Part shown: positions 24,323 through 33,171 of the stretch, piece by piece
Numbering within the stretch: the stretch's first letter is position 1
How the letters are laid out: each line of letters starts with the position of its first letter
DNA from: Wylensekiella montiformis
GTDB lineage: Bacteria > Bacillota > Negativicutes > Selenomonadales > Selenomonadaceae
Direction: 5' to 3'
Assembly: GCF_009697385.1 (NCBI RefSeq)
Contig: NZ_VUNL01000012.1
Location: 21,362-85,361 of the forward strand
Length of the DNA: 64,000 bases
Made by a program: the position numbers and the translations under genes
The notes under the pieces: generated by a model
What the model was told of the DNA's origin: nothing
The model's database searches: none
The model's input: the letters and a program-made list of their open reading frames with translations, nothing else

Positions 24323-26589
24323 ATTTGAAAACCGTTACGAAACGTTCGGGCCATACGGTGCCCTATAACCGTGAAAAGATTTTTCATGCGATTGCCGGCG
24401 CCAATGTGGACGGCGGAAGCCGCATGACGGACCGGGATATTGACGAAGTGACGAGTCAGGTCGAATGGGATATTCAGGACCGGGAAAATGTCAGCGTCGA
24501 GGAGATCCAGGACATCGTCGAACGTGAACTCATGAAGTACGATTTCTACGATGTGGCCAAAAAATACATCACCTACCGCCAGAAACATGCGGAACGCCGT
24601 GCGGCGCAGAAGCATCTGATGTCTTCCTATCGGGATATCTTCTTTGCGGATTCGGTGGATGTCGACCTCAAGCGCGACAATGCCAACATCAATACGGATG
24701 CGTCCATGGGCATCATGCTGAAGCTCGGCGCGGAGGGCGCCAAGCACTTCGTGGACAACTATGTTCTGACGGACGAGTTCCGCGAGGCGGACAAAGAGAA
24801 CTGGATTCACATCCACGATAAAGATTTTTCCCTGATCACGTTCAACTGTTGCCAGATCGATCTGCTGAAGCTGTTCCGCGGCGGCTTTTCGACCGGACAC
24901 GGATTTCTGCGCGAGCCGAATTCCATCCGCGCTTATGCGAGCCTCGCCTGCATTGCGATTCAGTCCAATCAGAACGATATGTTCGGCGGCCAGTCCATCA
25001 ACGCCTTTGATTTCGCCATGGCGGAGGGCGTGCGCAAGTCCTTCCGCAAGGCGGTGGCCGACGAGAGCTACAAGGCGCTCTGCTACCGGTTCGGCAGTCC
25101 GGAAATCGGCAGCGAAGACGCGTTCAAAAAAGCCTTCCGGGCTGTGATGGATTTTGATGCCTGCCGCTATGCGGAGCACGATTCGGACGAGGCGGCGCAT
25201 CAGTCCGTTCGGACGATTGCCAGAGCGGTCAGCGCGCTTCTGCGCGAGACGTATCAGAAACCGGAAGAAGCGGCGCAGGACATGGCGCAGACCATCTATC
25301 ATCTGGCCTGCAGCGACGTGGTGGAGGAGACGCATCAGGCGATGGAGGCGCTGATCCACAACTTCAATACCCTGCACAGCCGGGCCGGCGCGCAGGTTCC
25401 GTTCAGCTCCATCAACTATGGAATGGACACCTCGCCGGAGGGCCGTCTGGCCGTCCGCGAGGTTCTCAACGCGATATGGGCGGGACTCGGCAACGGAGAG
25501 ACGCCGATTTTCCCGATCTCCGTGTTCCAGCTGAAGGCCGGCGTGAATTACAACGAAGGCGATCCGAACTACGATCTCTTCCTGCAGGCCTGCAAGACGA
25601 GCGCCAAGCGGCTGTTCCCGAATTTCGTGAACATCGATGCGCCGTACAACCTGCAGTACTATAAGCCGGGCGATTACAACAGCACAGTCGCCACCATGGG
25701 CTGCCGTACCCGCGTCATGAGCAATGTCAACGGCCCGGAAGAATCTGGCAGCCGCGGCAACTTCGCCTTTACGACCATCAATCTGCCCAAACTGGCCATC
25801 GAGTCCAAGGGGGATATGGATACGTTCTGGAAACTGTACGACAAATACATCCGGATTTCGCATGACTATCTGCTGGCGCGGCTGCATGTCATCGAGCAGA
25901 AGCATGTCTACAATTATCCGTTCCTCATGGGACAGGGGGTATGGATGGACAGCGACAAGCTCAAACCGGACGACAGCATCAAGGACGTCCTCAAACATGC
26001 CTCGTATTCCATCGGCTTCTGCGGTCTGGCGGAGTGCCTCAAGGCCCTGATCGGCAAGCACCACGGCGAGAGCGAGGAAGCGCAGCAGCTGGGTCTGAAA
26101 ATCGTCGGACATCTGCGCGAGGCCACCGACAAATATACGGAGGAAGAGCATCGGAACTGGTCGACGTTCGGTACGCCGGCTGAGTCGACGGCCGGGCAGT
26201 TCCAGCGTTCGAACCGGAAGAAGTACGGAATCATCCCGGGCGTTACGGACCGCTCCTATATGACGAATTCCAGCCATGTGCCGGTCTATTATCCGATCAA
26301 GGCCATCGACAAGATTCGCATTGAAGCGCCGTATCATGCTTTGGAAAATGCCGGACACATCGCTTACATCGAAATGGACGGCGATACGACGAAAAATGTC
26401 AAAGCCTTCGAGCGCGTCGTCCGCGCTATGCACGATGCCGATATGGGGTATTTCTCCATCAATCATCCGGTAGACCGCGACCCGGTCTGCGGCTATACGG
26501 GACTCATCGAAAATGAATGCCCGCACTGCCATCGCCGGGAAGTGGAGACGGGAAGCTTCACCATCCGCCGGATGAAGCCGGCCGAATAA
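24319..26589 (+). CDS. nrdD: Anaerobic (class III) ribonucleoside-triphosphate reductase, lacking the glycyl-radical C-terminus
   Basis: A 756-residue NrdD. An ATP-cone (about 1-90) is followed by the reductase barrel with the paired active-site cysteines C177/C178 (NCCQIDL) and the thiyl-radical cysteine C462 (MGCRTRVMSN). The C-terminus carries HPVDRDPVCGYTGLIENECP, with C724, C734 and C737, so one of the four usual zinc cysteines is replaced. In firmicute NrdD the following segment ends with the glycyl-radical motif (RRITGYLVG or RRVCGYLG). Here the protein reads FTIRRMKPAE and stops, so that motif is absent; it is not found in another frame before the terminator at 26613. No nrdG activase follows. 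It could be inactive, or its radical domain could be supplied by another protein. Confidence 0.85.
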   Translation: MNLKTVTKRSGHTVPYNREKIFHAIAGANVDGGSRMTDRDIDEVTSQVEWDIQDRENVSVEEIQDIVERELMKYDFYDVAKKYITYRQKHAERRAAQKHLMSSYRDIFFADSVDVDLKRDNANINTDASMGIMLKLGAEGAKHFVDNYVLTDEFREADKENWIHIHDKDFSLITFNCCQIDLLKLFRGGFSTGHGFLREPNSIRAYASLACIAIQSNQNDMFGGQSINAFDFAMAEGVRKSFRKAVADESYKALCYRFGSPEIGSEDAFKKAFRAVMDFDACRYAEHDSDEAAHQSVRTIARAVSALLRETYQKPEEAAQDMAQTIYHLACSDVVEETHQAMEALIHNFNTLHSRAGAQVPFSSINYGMDTSPEGRLAVREVLNAIWAGLGNGETPIFPISVFQLKAGVNYNEGDPNYDLFLQACKTSAKRLFPNFVNIDAPYNLQYYKPGDYNSTVATMGCRTRVMSNVNGPEESGSRGNFAFTTINLPKLAIESKGDMDTFWKLYDKYIRISHDYLLARLHVIEQKHVYNYPFLMGQGVWMDSDKLKPDDSIKDVLKHASYSIGFCGLAECLKALIGKHHGESEEAQQLGLKIVGHLREATDKYTEEEHRNWSTFGTPAESTAGQFQRSNRKKYGIIPGVTDRSYMTNSSHVPVYYPIKAIDKIRIEAPYHALENAGHIAYIEMDGDTTKNVKAFERVVRAMHDADMGYFSINHPVDRDPVCGYTGLIENECPHCHRREVETGSFTIRRMKPAE

Positions 26590-26612
26590 AACGGACGATA
26601 AAGACGATAAAG

Positions 26613-26649
26613 ACGGTGCATCCCTGTGATAAGGGGATGCACCGTTTTT
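26613..26649 (+). terminator. Terminator after nrdD
   Basis: ACGGTGCATCCC (26613-26624) pairs with GGGATGCACCGT (26634-26645) and is followed by TTTT. It lies 23 bases after the nrdD stop, leaving no room for a downstream nrdG or radical-domain gene. Confidence 0.88.
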
Positions 26650-26659
26650 GCTGTCTGAG

Positions 26660-27388
26660 TTAACGGAAGCGCCGGAACTTCCGGGCGGGAATATGATGGA
26701 TGTTCGGTATGCGGAGCCCTTTTTCCAGATAATCGCGCTGCATGCGGAAGATGCTTTGGATGAGTTTGTCCTGCTGGCGAATGGTCAGGCTGTCTTCCAG
26801 CGATGCGCCGACATGGAATACGGTGCCGGACTGAATGGCGACAGCGGTGCAGCGCCGGACCAGCGCGGTGGTCTGCAGAGGCCCGTAGAGCGGCAGATCC
26901 GGGATATCCAGGGCGATGCGCGAGCCCGGCGGGACCTCTGACGCGCTGGCAAAGCAAAGCCCGCCGCCGCTGATGTCGACCAGCATGGTGTCCGCGGGAT
27001 TGTGAAGAGAACCGTGCGCGCCGGGGAGCCGGACCTGCATCGGCAGGGCCAGAGGGACTCGTACAAATCGGCGCTGCTGGACCCGGTATACGACGGGCGG
27101 TCGTTCCAGATACCAGATCTTTAGCGGCAGAGCAGAGGCGCTGCGCGCTGTCGACGCGAAATGATAGACACAGCCGTTGCCGATGATGGCGCAGTCGGCG
27201 TCCGCCCCCGCGGACGGAACCAGCAGGAACTCGCGGTCGCTGACCGCAAGGGAAACCGTCAGCGCCTGATGGGACAGGCCCCGGATCGTGCCGCAAAGTT
27301 TCAGCGTGCAGCATCCCGAACGGGCTGTGATCGATATGGGCTGCCCCTGTTTCAGCACCTGTTCCGGGGCGACGGATTCCATAGTCAT
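26660..27388 (-). CDS. PilZ-domain c-di-GMP receptor (YcgR-like)
   Basis: A 242-residue protein. An N-terminal YcgR-type flanking domain (about 1-110) precedes a PilZ domain (about 112-235) with the c-di-GMP-binding residues QQRRFVRVPL and, about 35 residues on, VDISGGGLCFAS. Both conserved PilZ motifs (RxxxR and DxSxxG) are intact, so c-di-GMP binding is likely. YcgR proteins act on the flagellar motor. A FliD-like gene lies just upstream on the same strand and a chemoreceptor lies at 31.5 kb, which fits a motility role, but motor genes are not seen here. Confidence 0.88.
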   Translation of the reverse strand: MTMESVAPEQVLKQGQPISITARSGCCTLKLCGTIRGLSHQALTVSLAVSDREFLLVPSAGADADCAIIGNGCVYHFASTARSASALPLKIWYLERPPVVYRVQQRRFVRVPLALPMQVRLPGAHGSLHNPADTMLVDISGGGLCFASASEVPPGSRIALDIPDLPLYGPLQTTALVRRCTAVAIQSGTVFHVGASLEDSLTIRQQDKLIQSIFRMQRDYLEKGLRIPNIHHIPARKFRRFR

Positions 27389-27525
27389 ACCGCTGTTCCT
27401 TTCTGTCTGGCTGGATTTTTCCTACATAATATATAGTACCAAAGTCCTGTTTTTGTGTCAATTTTCAGATCAGCGCAGCAAATAACGTGAGACTTATTCA
27501 GCACCCCTTCGCATCGGATAAAATA

Positions 27526-27562
27526 AGACGGCAGGAACCCGCGGCGCGGGTTCCTGCCGTCT
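27526..27562 (-). terminator. Terminator of the FliD-like gene
   Basis: Perfect 17-base arms (27526-27542 and 27546-27562) around GGC. Read on the minus strand the stem is followed by TATTTTAT. It separates the FliD-like gene from the PilZ gene. Confidence 0.8.
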
Positions 27563-27581
27563 TGGAGATTCCTCAGAGGAA

Positions 27582-28535
27582 TCACAGGGTCATATTGAGC
27601 AGATTGCCGATGAGGTTGGCCTGTACGGACGCGTGGAGAACCCGCGGGTCCGTGTAAGCGGAAGCGGTCGTCAGCTGTTTGCCGAACATGTTCTTCATCG
27701 ACGGGAACACGCGGTCCTGCTGGCGGATGGCAAAATCTGCGTGATCTTCCGCTTTGCCGGCCAGACCGCTGCTGCCCAGCGCGTTTTGAACCCGGCTGCC
27801 GTTTTCGACGAGAGCCTTGGCAAGAGTATCCTCCTGAACAGACAGTGCGCCCGTCTTGCCGTCGACCTGAATACCGGCCTTGGCGTAAACATCCGCGCGG
27901 TAGGTCGTGTCGGAGAACGCCGAGGAGAGCCGGCTCATGCGCTTGCCGATGCTGCTGTACCCGCTGGTGAGATCCAGCGCGTCATTGTAATCGGAGACAA
28001 GCTCTTTGACATTGGCGATGGCCTGCTTCAGCGAATCGCTGTATGTCTTGCTGCCGTCGGATTCCGTGCGAATATCGCTGCTGCTGAAGCTGTAATTCAT
28101 CCCTGATACCGTCTGCGCGGACTGCTTGAGATCGTTCATGACAGAAGAATACTGCGTCCGGAACGTGCTTTTCGTCTCATTGTACGAGTTTACCAGCGCA
28201 GCGGAACTCGTCCGCAGATCCGATATGGCGCTGAGATTCATCAGCCCGGAGGACGAAGACGTGGATGACGTATAAGCCGACCAGAGATTCGTCAGATTCT
28301 CCTGTGCCGTGTTCTTCCGGCTCGTGCTGTGTGCTCCGGAAAACGCCTGAACGAGATTGCTCAGTGCGGAGATGTTATCGGCCGCGGCCGAGTAGCGGTC
28401 TGTGCTGCCGGATGCGGCCGTGCTGTCGGATGCGGTTTTTGACGACTGGTCCGATGCACTGCCGGCTGAAGAAGCGCCGGATGCCATCCGGTACATGGTA
28501 TACGTATTGCGGGCCAGTGAAGAAATTGTGGTCAT
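27582..28535 (-). CDS. FliD-C-like / flagellar hook-associated-like protein
   Basis: A 317-residue protein rich in Ser, Ala, Thr and Asn, with no signal peptide and only Met/Leu near the N-terminus. The C-terminal half (YSSIGKRMSRLSSAFSDTTY, AGIQVDGKTGALSVQEDTLA, KALVENGSRVQNAL) strongly resembles the C-terminal region of the filament cap protein FliD, including the phrase that sets a small inner loop before the final helix. It is shorter than FliD (usually over 400 residues). It is probably exported by the flagellar system or is a divergent hook-associated protein. The ribosome site GAAAGGAGGGA precedes the start. Exact function unknown. Confidence 0.6.
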   Translation of the reverse strand: MTTISSLARNTYTMYRMASGASSAGSASDQSSKTASDSTAASGSTDRYSAAADNISALSNLVQAFSGAHSTSRKNTAQENLTNLWSAYTSSTSSSSGLMNLSAISDLRTSSAALVNSYNETKSTFRTQYSSVMNDLKQSAQTVSGMNYSFSSSDIRTESDGSKTYSDSLKQAIANVKELVSDYNDALDLTSGYSSIGKRMSRLSSAFSDTTYRADVYAKAGIQVDGKTGALSVQEDTLAKALVENGSRVQNALGSSGLAGKAEDHADFAIRQQDRVFPSMKNMFGKQLTTASAYTDPRVLHASVQANLIGNLLNMTL

Positions 28536-28751
28536 GACTATCCCTCCTTTCCTGAAAATGTGGAGTTTGCAGCAAATACTCCCTATAAGATATATCGGCG
28601 AAATCAGGCCGGGGGATAAGTTTTTTTCCGCCGGACGCGTTCAATCTATAACAATAAGTACGATTTATTTATAATAACACGAACAATAAATTTAAAACAA
28701 TGGATGGCTTTTCTGAAAATATTTATTTTGACCGGAACCGGTGGAAATTGT

Positions 28752-28870
28752 TTTACTTATAGAAACAAAACGTGTAGAATAAGAACTAGCAAAGGGAACC
28801 TTTTCCCTGTTCCACAAAGGCCGCGGACAGCCGCCGCAGCGACGCCGGGAGACCGGAGGCGGGCTGTCCG
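28752..28870 (+). promoter_or_regulatory. pyk promoter and structured leader
   Basis: TTTACT (28752-28757), a 17-base spacer and TAGAAT (28775-28780) form a promoter. The leader then holds a hairpin closed by CGGACAGCC (28824-28832) and GGCTGTCCG (28862-28870), with an inner GC-rich stem and no T-run. It ends 22 bases before the ribosome site of pyk. The rest of the 373-base gap (28536-28908) is AT-rich and should hold the minus-strand promoter of the FliD-like gene, which I cannot place. Confidence 0.5.
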
Positions 28871-28908
28871 ATCATTATGGAGTAACAGAATAGGTGGGGA
28901 TTTCAAAC

Positions 28909-30336
28909 ATGTTAAAAAAGACGAAAATCATCTGCACGCAGGGACCTGCAACGGAGAAACCGGGAGTAGTCGATGCGCTCATCGAGAACGGCATGAACTG
29001 CGCCCGCTTTAATTTCTCTCATGGCGATCATGCGGAGCATCTCGGCCGCATCAACATGGTGCGTGAGGCGGCGAAGCGCGCCGGCAAAGTCATCTCGCTG
29101 ATCCTTGACACGAAGGGACCGGAGATGCGCCTTGGCGAGTTCCGCGACGGCAAGGTCATGCTGGAAAAGGGAAAGCCGTTCACGCTGACCTACGAGGACA
29201 TTCCGGGCGATGAAACGCATGTATCCATTAACCACAAAGGACTCTATACGGAAGTCAAGCCGGGTGATACCCTGCTGCTTTCTGATGGTCTTGTCGCGCT
29301 GAAAGTCGACGAGATTCGCGGCAAGGACATCCTGACGACGATCCAGAACAGCGGCAAGATGAGCACGAAGAAGCGCGTTGCCGCTCCGGGCGTATCGCTC
29401 GGCCTGCCGCCGATCTCGGAGCAGGACGCAAAGGACATCGTCTTTGGCTGCGAGCAGGATATGGACTTTGTCGCAGCATCGTTTATCCAGCGTCCCGAGG
29501 ACGTTCTGGCCATTCGCAAGCTGATCGAGGAGCACAACGGCCACATGGAGATTCTGCCGAAGATCGAAAACCTCGAAGGCGTCAAAAACTTCGACGAGAT
29601 TCTCGCGGTATCGGACGGAATCATGGTAGCCCGCGGCGATCTTGGCGTAGAAGTTCCGGCTGAGGACGTGCCGCTGATCCAGAAGGAGATCATCCGCAAA
29701 TGCAATCAGGCGGGCAAGCCGGTCATTGTCGCGACGCAGATGCTGGAGTCCATGACGACCAACCCGCGCCCGACGCGCGCCGAAGTCTCCGATGTCGGCA
29801 ATGCGATCCTTGACGGCACGGATGCGATCATGCTGTCCGGCGAAACGGCACAGGGTGATTATCCGGTTGAAGCTGTTTCCACAATGAACCGCATCGCTCA
29901 GCGTATCGAGGCTTCGCTGGAATATAAGAACCTCTTTGTCGAGCGCGGCTTCGAGCACCTCAAGAGCCGCACGCGCGCCGTCGCCCATGCGACGGTACAG
30001 ATGGCGTACGAGCTGGATGTTCCGGCCATCATCACGCCGACCGACAGCGGCTACACGACGAAAATCGTTTCGCGCTACCGTCCGAAAGCGGCGATCGTCG
30101 CTTACACGCCGCATGAAAAGGTCGTCCGCCAGCTGAATCTCCGCTGGGGCGTCTATCCGGTCCTCGGCACGTCCTGGAACGACGTCGACGAAATGGTCAA
30201 CAATGCGGCGTCGGCAGCCGTCAAGGGCGGCTTCGTCAAGCGCGGCGACATGACGATCATCACGTCCGGCATGAAGCTCCAGAGCAAGACGACCGTCGGC
30301 AACAATACGAACATGATCCGCGTATACACGATCTGA
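28909..30336 (+). CDS. pyk: Pyruvate kinase
   Basis: A 475-residue pyruvate kinase beginning MLKKTKIICTQGPATE. The active-site stretch IEVPAEDVPLIQKEIIRKCN of the family appears as GDLGVEVPAEDVPLIQKEII, with MVARGDLG, MLESMTTNPRPTRAEVSDVG and DAIMLSGETAQGDYPVEAV. The length is that of the short form without the C-terminal extra domain of Bacillus enzymes. It makes pyruvate and ATP from phosphoenolpyruvate in the cytoplasm. I start at ATG 28909, ten bases after GGTGGGG; the GTG at 28894 would add five residues not typical of the family. Confidence 0.95.
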   Translation: MLKKTKIICTQGPATEKPGVVDALIENGMNCARFNFSHGDHAEHLGRINMVREAAKRAGKVISLILDTKGPEMRLGEFRDGKVMLEKGKPFTLTYEDIPGDETHVSINHKGLYTEVKPGDTLLLSDGLVALKVDEIRGKDILTTIQNSGKMSTKKRVAAPGVSLGLPPISEQDAKDIVFGCEQDMDFVAASFIQRPEDVLAIRKLIEEHNGHMEILPKIENLEGVKNFDEILAVSDGIMVARGDLGVEVPAEDVPLIQKEIIRKCNQAGKPVIVATQMLESMTTNPRPTRAEVSDVGNAILDGTDAIMLSGETAQGDYPVEAVSTMNRIAQRIEASLEYKNLFVERGFEHLKSRTRAVAHATVQMAYELDVPAIITPTDSGYTTKIVSRYRPKAAIVAYTPHEKVVRQLNLRWGVYPVLGTSWNDVDEMVNNAASAAVKGGFVKRGDMTIITSGMKLQSKTTVGNNTNMIRVYTI

Positions 30337-30403
30337 TCCGTCAGGAGCAGGCGTTTATCCGATTACCACAGGGGGATGTGAAAGCACATCTTCCGAAAGA
30401 ACG

Positions 30404-30448
30404 AAGGAGGCCCGCTGACTCGAAAGAGCCAGCGGGCCTCCTTTTTCG
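30404..30448. terminator. Bidirectional terminator pyk / small ORF
   Basis: AAGGAGGCCCGCTG (30404-30417) pairs with CAGCGGGCCTCCTT (30430-30443) and continues into TTTTC. It lies between convergent pyk and the small gene ending at 30460. Confidence 0.85.
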
Positions 30449-30459
30449 ATTGCCGCGGT

Positions 30460-30654
30460 TCAGTTCTTTTGCTGCAGTGCCTTCCACAGCACCGACGAGT
30501 TCATACCGTCTCCGTGACGTTCGAACGCTTCCTGCATCTTTTGACCCAGTCCCACCGTACTCAGGAGGACATCCTCCGCTTTTGCCTGCAGCAGGAAGAA
30601 ATCCTCTTCCAGCAGGGCAAAGCTGGTGGTCCGGTCGGCGTCCAGCCTGTTCAA
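30460..30654 (-). CDS. Small protein of unknown function (64 residues)
   Basis: A 64-residue acidic helical protein (NRLDADRTTSFALLEEDFFL, QKMQEAFERHGDG). The start is TTG 30654, chosen because GGGAGG lies eight bases upstream; an in-frame GTG at 30675 would leave that site inside the gene. A near-consensus promoter lies at 30706-30734 and a terminator shared with pyk follows, so it has the full layout of a real gene. I do not recognise the family and see no membrane segment or cysteines. Confidence 0.6.
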   Translation of the reverse strand: MNRLDADRTTSFALLEEDFFLLQAKAEDVLLSTVGLGQKMQEAFERHGDGMNSSVLWKALQQKN

Positions 30655-30705
30655 AAGCTTAACCTCCCGTTTCACATGTCGTCGGTCTTGCAGGACCGCA
30701 TTATC

Positions 30706-30734
30706 ATTATATCGTTTAGAAACCGGTTTGGCAA
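30706..30734 (-). promoter_or_regulatory. Promoter of the 64-residue protein gene
   Basis: On the minus strand TTGCCA (30734-30729), a 17-base spacer and TATAAT (30711-30706). One of the best sigma-A promoters of the window; the leader would be about 45 bases. Confidence 0.75.
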
Positions 30735-30750
30735 CAGAAACAGGAGAGGT

Positions 30751-31233
30751 TCAGCGGACGAAATCGCCGCTTTTCCCGCCGCTTTTCCTGTCGAGGTGGA
30801 TGGACTGAATCTCCATGCGCTTATCGATGGCCTTGCACATGTCGTAGATCGTGAGCAGGGCGACGCTGACGGCATGCAGGGCCTCCATCTCGACGCCCGT
30901 CTGTCCGGTCACTTTGACCGTGGCCTGCGCTTCGACTGCGGACTCGGCAGGCAGCATCCGGAACTCGATGCGGCAGGTTGAGATCGGGAGCGGGTGGCAG
31001 AGCGGGATGACGCTGCTGGTCGCCTTTGCGGCCATGATGCCCGCAATTCGCGCGACGCCGAGCACATCGCCCTTTTTGGCCGTACCCTGCTCGATGGCCT
31101 CGTAGACGGCGCGGCTGACCGCGATGCGGCCGCTGGCCGTGGCGGTGCGGCTCGTTTCATGCTTGCCGCTGACATCGACCATGACGGCCTGTCCTTTTTC
31201 GTCGAAATGGGTGAACCCGGTTTGTTTTTCCAT
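30751..31233 (-). CDS. moaC: Cyclic pyranopterin monophosphate synthase MoaC
   Basis: A 160-residue MoaC with the conserved [20 protein letters not shown] and [20 protein letters not shown] stretches; the Lys and His residues of the active site are retained (in [20 protein letters not shown]). It works with MoaA to make cyclic pyranopterin monophosphate from GTP, the first step of molybdopterin synthesis. It stands alone, 8.4 kb before the main molybdenum cofactor operon. The ribosome site GAAAGGATG lies before the ATG. Confidence 0.95.
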   Translation of the reverse strand: MEKQTGFTHFDEKGQAVMVDVSGKHETSRTATASGRIAVSRAVYEAIEQGTAKKGDVLGVARIAGIMAAKATSSVIPLCHPLPISTCRIEFRMLPAESAVEAQATVKVTGQTGVEMEALHAVSVALLTIYDMCKAIDKRMEIQSIHLDRKSGGKSGDFVR

Positions 31234-31461
31234 ATCCTGACATCCTTTCTGTCGCCGTGTGGCAACGGACGAAATCTTCCTTTTCTCACTTTATATTATA
31301 GGGAAATACGAAAAAAGGCAACGGATTGGCGGAGCTGCGGCGGAAAACTTTCGGACGAAGCGCATTTATGTTATAATCAAATTATTCGTTCTGGGAAGAT
31401 GAATGAGGGATGAGAGGCTCTTCTTACGGGAGAGTCTTAGGAAACAAAGGAGGGGACGATT

Positions 31462-33159
31462 GTGGATCATATGACTATCCGCAATAAGTTGTTCCTTGTA
31501 TTCGGGCTGCTTATTGCCATTTTTGTGGCAAACGGGCTGTATACGGGGTATAGCTTGAATCGCATCAACAATGGTGCGCTGCGCATCGCGACGGAGCATC
31601 TGTCGAGCGTGATGACCGGCGCGGAGAGCAGCCGGACGCTTTCGGATTATCGTCAGGGCGAGTACGCGGTGCTCACGGCGACGACGCTGCCGAACCGCAT
31701 CCATGCGGCGCAGGAAACGAAGAAAAAAGCCGATCAGCTGGATATTGCCTTTGACGCGATGGATGCTTTCGTGGCGCCGGAGGTTCGGGAGGACTTCGAT
31801 GCGCTGCGCGGCGACTGGGAATCGTATAAAAAGAATTCCCGGGAGGTTATCCATCTGGCCAAGGACGGCAAGCAGACCGAAGCGGCCGTGCTGCTTGACC
31901 AGTCCGGCAGCCGGTATGCCGACATGACGAACCGGCTCAACCGCGTCGTCGACAGCAGCAAGGACTTCATTCATAAGGAGAGTATGGCAGCATCGGCCAA
32001 ATACGAGCAAACGAAGTGGACGCTGATCGTCTGCATCCTGCTGGTCGTCGTGCTGTCCGGCGGGATGGCATTTTATCTGAGCTCCGGCATCATGAAATCC
32101 GTGCGCTATCTCATGGACGTTTCCCGGGAAGTCGCCGGGGGAAATCTGACGGTCGAAGCCGTGCCGAAAACGCAGGATGAATTCGGCGAGCTCACTGCGG
32201 CGTACGGCGACACCATCCGGAACCTGCGCACGCTCATCGAGCATATTCAGAAAACGGCCGCCGAGGTATCTTCCTTTGCGGCGCAGCTGACCGAAAATGC
32301 CAGCCAGTCCGCGCAGGCGACGCAGCAGGTCGCCGTGTCCATCACGAACGTAGCCGGCAATACAAGCCAGCAGGGCGAGGCCGTCAGTCAGTCCCTGAGC
32401 GATATTCAGAACATGTCCGACAGCATGCACGGCTTTCAGGATAAAGCGACGGTATCGGCTGAGGCCGCACGCCGCGTCGAGGAGATCGCCGGACGGGGCA
32501 AAACCGCCATCGACGGAGCCGTCGGACAGATGGCGGAGATCGCGGACTCCGTGACCGATTCGGCAGAGGTGATCCGCAAACTCGCGGACCGCTCGACGGA
32601 GATCGGGCAGATTTCCGTCACGATCTCGGGGATTGCCGAGCAGACGAACCTGCTCTCCCTCAACGCGGCCATCGAAGCGGCCCGCGCCGGTGAAGCCGGA
32701 CGCGGCTTCTCGGTCGTCGCGGAAGAGGTGCGGAAGCTCGCCGAAGAATCCGACACGGCGGCGCAGAAGATCGCGGAGCTCATCCGCACGATCCGTCAGG
32801 ATACGGAGCAGGCCGTAGAGCGCATGGAAAAAGGAACCGCGGACGTACAGAGTGGACGGGAAGTCATGGCCGAGGCGGGCGAAGCCTTTGAACATATTTC
32901 CGAAGCCGTGACCGATCTGACCGCACAGGCCGATACGATCCTGCAGGAAGCCCGCGAATCCACCGGGCGGGCCGAATCGCTGGTAAAGGTCATGGAAGGC
33001 ATCGACAAATCCGGACGCGACGTCGCTGCGGAAACCGAATCCGTATCGGCTGCGACGGAGGAACAGTCGGCCTCTATGGATGAGGTGGCCGGCGCCAGCC
33101 GGAAGCTGTCCGATCTGGCGCAGGAATTGTCATCATCCACGGCGAAGTTCCGGATTTGA
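31462..33159 (+). CDS. Methyl-accepting chemotaxis protein
   Basis: A 565-residue chemoreceptor. TM1 (about 9-28: [19 protein letters not shown]), a periplasmic four-helix-bundle sensor (about 30-188), TM2 (about 192-212: [19 protein letters not shown]), a HAMP domain, and a cytoplasmic signalling helix pair with the highly conserved tip [20 protein letters not shown]. Start GTG 31462 has AAAGGAGGGG upstream. The next gene, 12 bases on, is a sugar-binding lipoprotein without a transporter, which likely presents ligand to this receptor. No CheR pentapeptide is seen at the C-terminus. Confidence 0.93.
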   Translation: MDHMTIRNKLFLVFGLLIAIFVANGLYTGYSLNRINNGALRIATEHLSSVMTGAESSRTLSDYRQGEYAVLTATTLPNRIHAAQETKKKADQLDIAFDAMDAFVAPEVREDFDALRGDWESYKKNSREVIHLAKDGKQTEAAVLLDQSGSRYADMTNRLNRVVDSSKDFIHKESMAASAKYEQTKWTLIVCILLVVVLSGGMAFYLSSGIMKSVRYLMDVSREVAGGNLTVEAVPKTQDEFGELTAAYGDTIRNLRTLIEHIQKTAAEVSSFAAQLTENASQSAQATQQVAVSITNVAGNTSQQGEAVSQSLSDIQNMSDSMHGFQDKATVSAEAARRVEEIAGRGKTAIDGAVGQMAEIADSVTDSAEVIRKLADRSTEIGQISVTISGIAEQTNLLSLNAAIEAARAGEAGRGFSVVAEEVRKLAEESDTAAQKIAELIRTIRQDTEQAVERMEKGTADVQSGREVMAEAGEAFEHISEAVTDLTAQADTILQEARESTGRAESLVKVMEGIDKSGRDVAAETESVSAATEEQSASMDEVAGASRKLSDLAQELSSSTAKFRI

Positions 33160-33171
33160 GGAGGTCAGATC

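Noticed and set aside
27504..27521. Shared short sequence TTCGCATCGGATAA at about 27509 and 62876
   Set aside because: Fourteen matching bases with different flanks; too short to call a repeat.
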